Source: Acidobacteriota bacterium
GTDB taxonomy: Bacteria; Acidobacteriota; Terriglobia; Acidiferrales; UBA7541
Direction of reading: 5' to 3'
DNA: 17,314 nucleotides
Assembly: GCA_003224515.1 (NCBI GenBank)
Contig: QHZC01000074.1
Location: forward strand, 1-17,314
The notes beneath the pieces were generated by a model that saw nothing but the letters and a program-made list of their open reading frames with translations, was not told the origin of the DNA and did not search any database. Positions 14,132 to 17,314 of this stretch are shown piece after piece (positions within the stretch are counted from its first letter, which is position 1; the number at the start of each line of letters is the position of its first letter). The position numbers and the translations under genes are program-made.

Positions 14132-16536
14132 CTACTCGTACCGCAGCAAGATCATCGGGTCAACGCGCGAGGCCCGACGCGCCGGAACATAGGCGGCGAG
14201 CAGAGCGACCCCGCCGATAAGAACAATCACAGAAATGAGCGCAACCGGGTCCCAGGTTCTTACGCCGTAAAGCAGGCTATCCATCAGCCGGGTGAGCGCA
14301 AGAGCGGCGGCGACACCCAGGAAAACTCCGATCAACGCCACGCGCATGCCTTGCCCCACCACCATCCGGCGCACATTTTGCGAGCTCGCCCCGAGAGCCA
14401 TGCGAATCCCGATCTCCTGCGTGCGCTGCTCGACGGCGTAAGCCATCAAACCGTAGATGCCGATGGCCGCCAGAAGCAACGCGATCCCCGCAAAGATAGT
14501 GAGGAGGGTCATATTGAAGTCCGTGCGCGCGGTGGATTCCACTACGACCTGGTTCATGGACCGGACATGCGCTACCGGCAGCCCACCGCTTGCGGCAAGA
14601 AGCTCCCGCTGAATGGCTTCGTTGAGCGAATGGGACTGCACCTTGGTGCGGATTACCCAGGTGATCGGGATGATGCCATTCTGAAGCGCGGTTATGCCGT
14701 CGTTCATTTGTGCGACGGGAACGTACATGATTGGCTCGGGATCGCGATCGAGCCCGGTGTCTCTGACGTCGGCAACAACGCCAATGATTTCCCGGGCCGG
14801 TTCTTCAAATGCCGGTCCGATGCCTTTCCCAATGGTGATCTGAGCCCCGACGGAGTCGCCCCTGGGCCAAAACTTCCTGGCCATGGCCTCGTTGATAACG
14901 ACCGCGTGAGCGGCTTGTGCGTCATCCGAATCCGTAAATGTCCTACCGCGAAGCATAGGAATTTTGAAAACGGCAAAGTAACCGGGCGAAACGTCGCGCC
15001 ACTGGACATCGCCGTCGTAGGGACCATCGGTTGGAACGCGCCCGGCAATATTGATGGGCAAGTCGAAGGAGGGTTCGAGCGGGAGAGAGCAGGTGGCGGC
15101 AACTGCCTCGACTCCCGGCAGGCTGCTGATACGCCGCTCGGCCTCACGCACGAGTTGCGAGGTTGCCGCCGACTTTTCAAAACGCCGACCGCTGACCGAC
15201 ATCTGCATGGTCAGGACATTGCGCGCGTCGAAGCCCGAATTGACGGTCCGCAGTGCCGTGAACGTGCGGATGAGCAGAGCCGCGCCCGCAAGCAGCACTA
15301 CTGCGAGCACCATTTCTGTAACCACCAGAATCGACCGGACTTTATTGTGGCGCGGGCCGGTCCCGGATCGCGCGCCGCCTTCCTTGAGAGTCGCGCTCAG
15401 ATCGGTACGCGTGGCGTGGAATGCGGGTATGAGCCCAAAGAGCACTCCTGTCAGCACGGAAACCAGCAGGGTGAAGAGGAGCACGCGCCAGTCCAAGGTA
15501 ATCGCCGAGCCGTGCTCCCCGATTCGGGGGATATTCCCCGGGTTCATGGCTACCAGCGCTCGTACACCCCCATACCCCAAGACCAGACCCAATGCGCCTC
15601 CCGACACGGCCAACAGAACCTCCTCAGAGTTGCTCTCGCGAGCAAAAGGCTCGCTACATTGGCGCAAGCGATCAAGAGCACGAATCCAACCGCGCCAAGC
15701 AAGATGAACAGAGCCGACCGGGCGTTTCCGACCACGATGTCACCGAGCGGTTCCGCAGTGGCGCTTTCGTGCGGATCGATCTTGTCCGGAAACTTGCGCC
15801 GAAACTGCTCCGCGGCAGCTTTCATCCCTGTTTTTGCCTGTTCGAGAGTGATGCCGGGTTTCAAGCGCGCTGCAGACATGAGGTAATGGGCCTGATCGGT
15901 GCTGTTGGGGTCCGGCTGCAAAGGAAGCCAGAGATCCGACGGAGGGTCCGTTGTGAAGCTGGACCCTAAAACTCCGATCACGGTATACGGTTCATCGCCG
16001 AGCAGAATGGTTTTACCCACCAAGGCAGGATCCGCAGCGAAGCGCCTGCGCCAGAGCCCGCTGCTAATCACGGCAACTTTGGGGCCGCCGGGGCGATCGT
16101 CTTCCTCGGTAAAAGTACGGCCCATGGCAATTGGCACGCCGAACACACCGAAATAGCCGGCGGAGACGTGGATTCCTTTGACTTGCTCGGGGCGGTCGCC
16201 CCCGGTGAGGTTAATGCCCGGGCCTGCAAAATCGTAAGCCGCGACGGCCTGGAACAGCTCGGTCTGTTCGCGCCAGACGACGAACTTGGGAATCGATGTC
16301 GACGGTCCATTTCCATCGGGGAAGTGACGCATCAGCAGCACGATGCGGTCAGGCTCCGGATACGAGAGAGGCTCGAGGAGCACGGTGTTGATGACCGTAA
16401 AAATAGCTGTATTGGCCCCGATGCCCAGGGCCATCGCCACCACGGCGGTCGCAAGGAACCCAGGGCTCCGCCGGAGTGTCCGGCCGGCGTACTGAATGTC
16501 CTGGAACAGACTCTCGATGAAGTTTGCTCCGAGCAT
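14132..16536 (-). pseudogene. ADOP-family ABC transporter permease with internal deletion
   Basis: Duplicated FtsX-type permease of the acidobacterial ADOP family (MacB_PCD - FtsX - MacB_PCD - FtsX in one chain, usually about 800 residues). The ATG at 16536 has GGAAGGGG upstream and gives MLGANFIESLFQDIQYAGR; TM1 holds FLATAVVAMALGIGANTAIF. The first periplasmic domain runs to ESATAEPLGD, then helix LFILLGAVGFVLLIACANVA and SLLLARA. There (15625-15640) the frame breaks. Coding resumes one frame over as SEEVLLAVSGGALGLVLG and runs intact through the second unit to MILLRYE and the TAG at 14132. The second half shows what is lost: its helix is followed by RTQEIGIRMALGASSQNVRR, the cytoplasmic coupling segment, and the first half has no equivalent. 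About 20-30 residues are therefore missing, plus a frameshift. These permeases work with a MacB-type ATPase, none of which is in the window. Longer starts up to 16608 exist but lack a ribosome site. Confidence 0.88.
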
Positions 16537-16740
16537 CGGTGAGACCCCTTCCCTACCGCCCACCGAAGTAGACGAAGGGACACGCCCATTTGTTTCCGGA
16601 AATTTCACGCAGATGCAGGCGCGCGCCTCATTTCAGGGGTGCCTCGGCGAGAGGATCAGGAGCGCCATCGCTGGGTCAATGGCCTCTTGGCGGGCTCCTT
16701 GGCAGGGCCGCGGTGGTGCCGTAGGCTGAGGTGACTGCCC

Positions 16741-17314
16741 ATGACTAAGAAGAAAGGGAATTTCGTTCCCCTGGAGCGCCCTGGACAAGCGACCGCGGTC
16801 GAAACGCGATCTCTTCGGCGGATTGGTCCGACAGGCGCCGTTTGTGGCGAAGAATTTTCACCTTTATTTCCGCAACGGCTGGCGGCGGCACGTTCTACGG
16901 ACCAAGGTCGTGGCACCTTACGCGGTTACGTTTTACGTGACGCACAAATGTAATTTGGCCGCAGTTATTGCGCACAAAAAGAGCCGGAGGTCTTCAGCGA
17001 GGAGTTGCCGACCAAAGAGACGATCATCAGCCGCCAGCGCATCCAGACTCACCACGAGACGGCGCAGCTGGGCAGCTCACGGCGCATCACGATCGGCACG
17101 GTGATCGAGGAATGCAACGTGGGTGAAGTCGAACGGCTACTGGATGGGACCAAGGATTTGTTTTTGCGGCGCAGTCCGCGCAGATGGAGAAAATGCCGAA
17201 CCTGGCGCTGCTGAAACCCGCAATATCAAGCGCTGGTGGACAAGATCATCGAACGGCGGCGGAAAGGCGCTCAGCCCATCAATGGCACGCCGCGGACCAT
17301 TGAGACGCTCCTGC
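16741..17314 (+). pseudogene. Radical SAM family protein, decayed, C-terminus off the window
   Basis: Remnant of a radical SAM enzyme, probably with a SPASM-type C-terminus. The ATG at 16741 has a good GAGGTGA six bases upstream and reads MTKKKGNFVPLERPG. The next recognisable block is one frame over: FGGLVRQAPFVAKNF, RNGWRRHVLRTKVV and APYAVTFYVTHKCNL (ending 16957). One missing base returns to the first frame as RSYCAQKEPEVFSEELPTKE. The cluster motif CxxxCxxC reads C-N-L-G-R-S-Y-C, so the middle Cys is Arg (CGC for TGC). ITIGTVIEECNVGEVERLLD follows only about 40 residues later, so a large middle part, including the GGEP-type motif, is absent. Then QSAQMEKMPNLALLK is in a third frame and NPQYQALVDKIIERRRKG is back in the first. 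At least four frame changes, an internal deletion and a lost ligand mean no active enzyme can be made. Confidence 0.72.

Noticed and set aside
13604..15886. A 760-codon open frame on the plus strand
   Set aside because: It runs antisense to the permease and over the end of the MBL-PilZ gene, is rich in His, Arg, Gly and Asp with no recognisable domain, and is explained by the codon bias of the real minus-strand gene.
1..17314. Mobile element, phage or CRISPR content to explain the broken genes
   Set aside because: No transposase, integrase, phage gene, long terminal repeats, target duplications or regularly spaced repeats are visible in the window.

Overview
The window looks like chromosomal DNA of an Acidobacteriota bacterium (class Terriglobia or close to it). 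It is GC-rich. The evidence is an ADOP-type permease (two MacB_PCD/FtsX units in one chain, a family typical of acidobacteria), a secreted SH3 protein with a domain I associate with acidobacteria, and a secreted protein with a similarly familiar C-terminal tail. This assignment is from recognition of the sequences, not from a search. I see no rRNA, tRNA, CRISPR array, transposase or phage gene.

Left part (1-5754, minus strand): a compact cluster for a surface polysaccharide or glycoconjugate. In transcription order it holds a secreted SH3 protein, a GT4 glycosyltransferase split by one in-frame TGA, a second GT4 glycosyltransferase, a membrane-anchored transglutaminase-like protein and an AsnB-type glutamine amidotransferase that runs off the left edge. 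From the first glycosyltransferase onward the genes overlap by 13 nt or are 4 and 1 nt apart, so they should be co-transcribed and translationally coupled.

Middle part (5921-10874): a frameshifted HAD phosphatase (gph-like) diverges from an intact DUF1015 gene. Next come a BrnT/BrnA toxin-antitoxin locus (toxin broken by two compensating frameshifts, antitoxin open, good promoter), a pyrimidine-rich low-complexity stretch, a 5'-truncated membrane protein fragment, a repeat-containing spacer, a broken DUF1905/YdeI-like gene, a STAS-domain anti-sigma factor antagonist with its own promoter and terminator, and a small zinc-ribbon protein.

Right part (11010-17314): a secreted alanine/proline/glycine-rich protein converges on a CDF zinc/cobalt/cadmium exporter. 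The exporter diverges from a metallo-beta-lactamase fold protein fused to a C-terminal PilZ-like domain. A duplicated FtsX-type permease with an internal deletion and a decayed radical SAM gene follow.

The most notable overall feature is the number of broken genes. Six genes carry a stop, frameshift or internal deletion and one more is 5'-truncated, yet intact genes lie between them. Some lesions (single-base changes in G or A runs) could be sequencing errors. Others (large deletions, and a lost cluster-binding Cys in the radical SAM gene) look like real decay. I found no convincing new defence or metabolic system. The most interesting leads are the MBL-PilZ fusion with an altered c-di-GMP motif, the broken brnTA locus with a well-formed promoter/operator, the transglutaminase/AsnB/glycosyltransferase operon, and a set of genes with a -10-like box almost touching the start codon.
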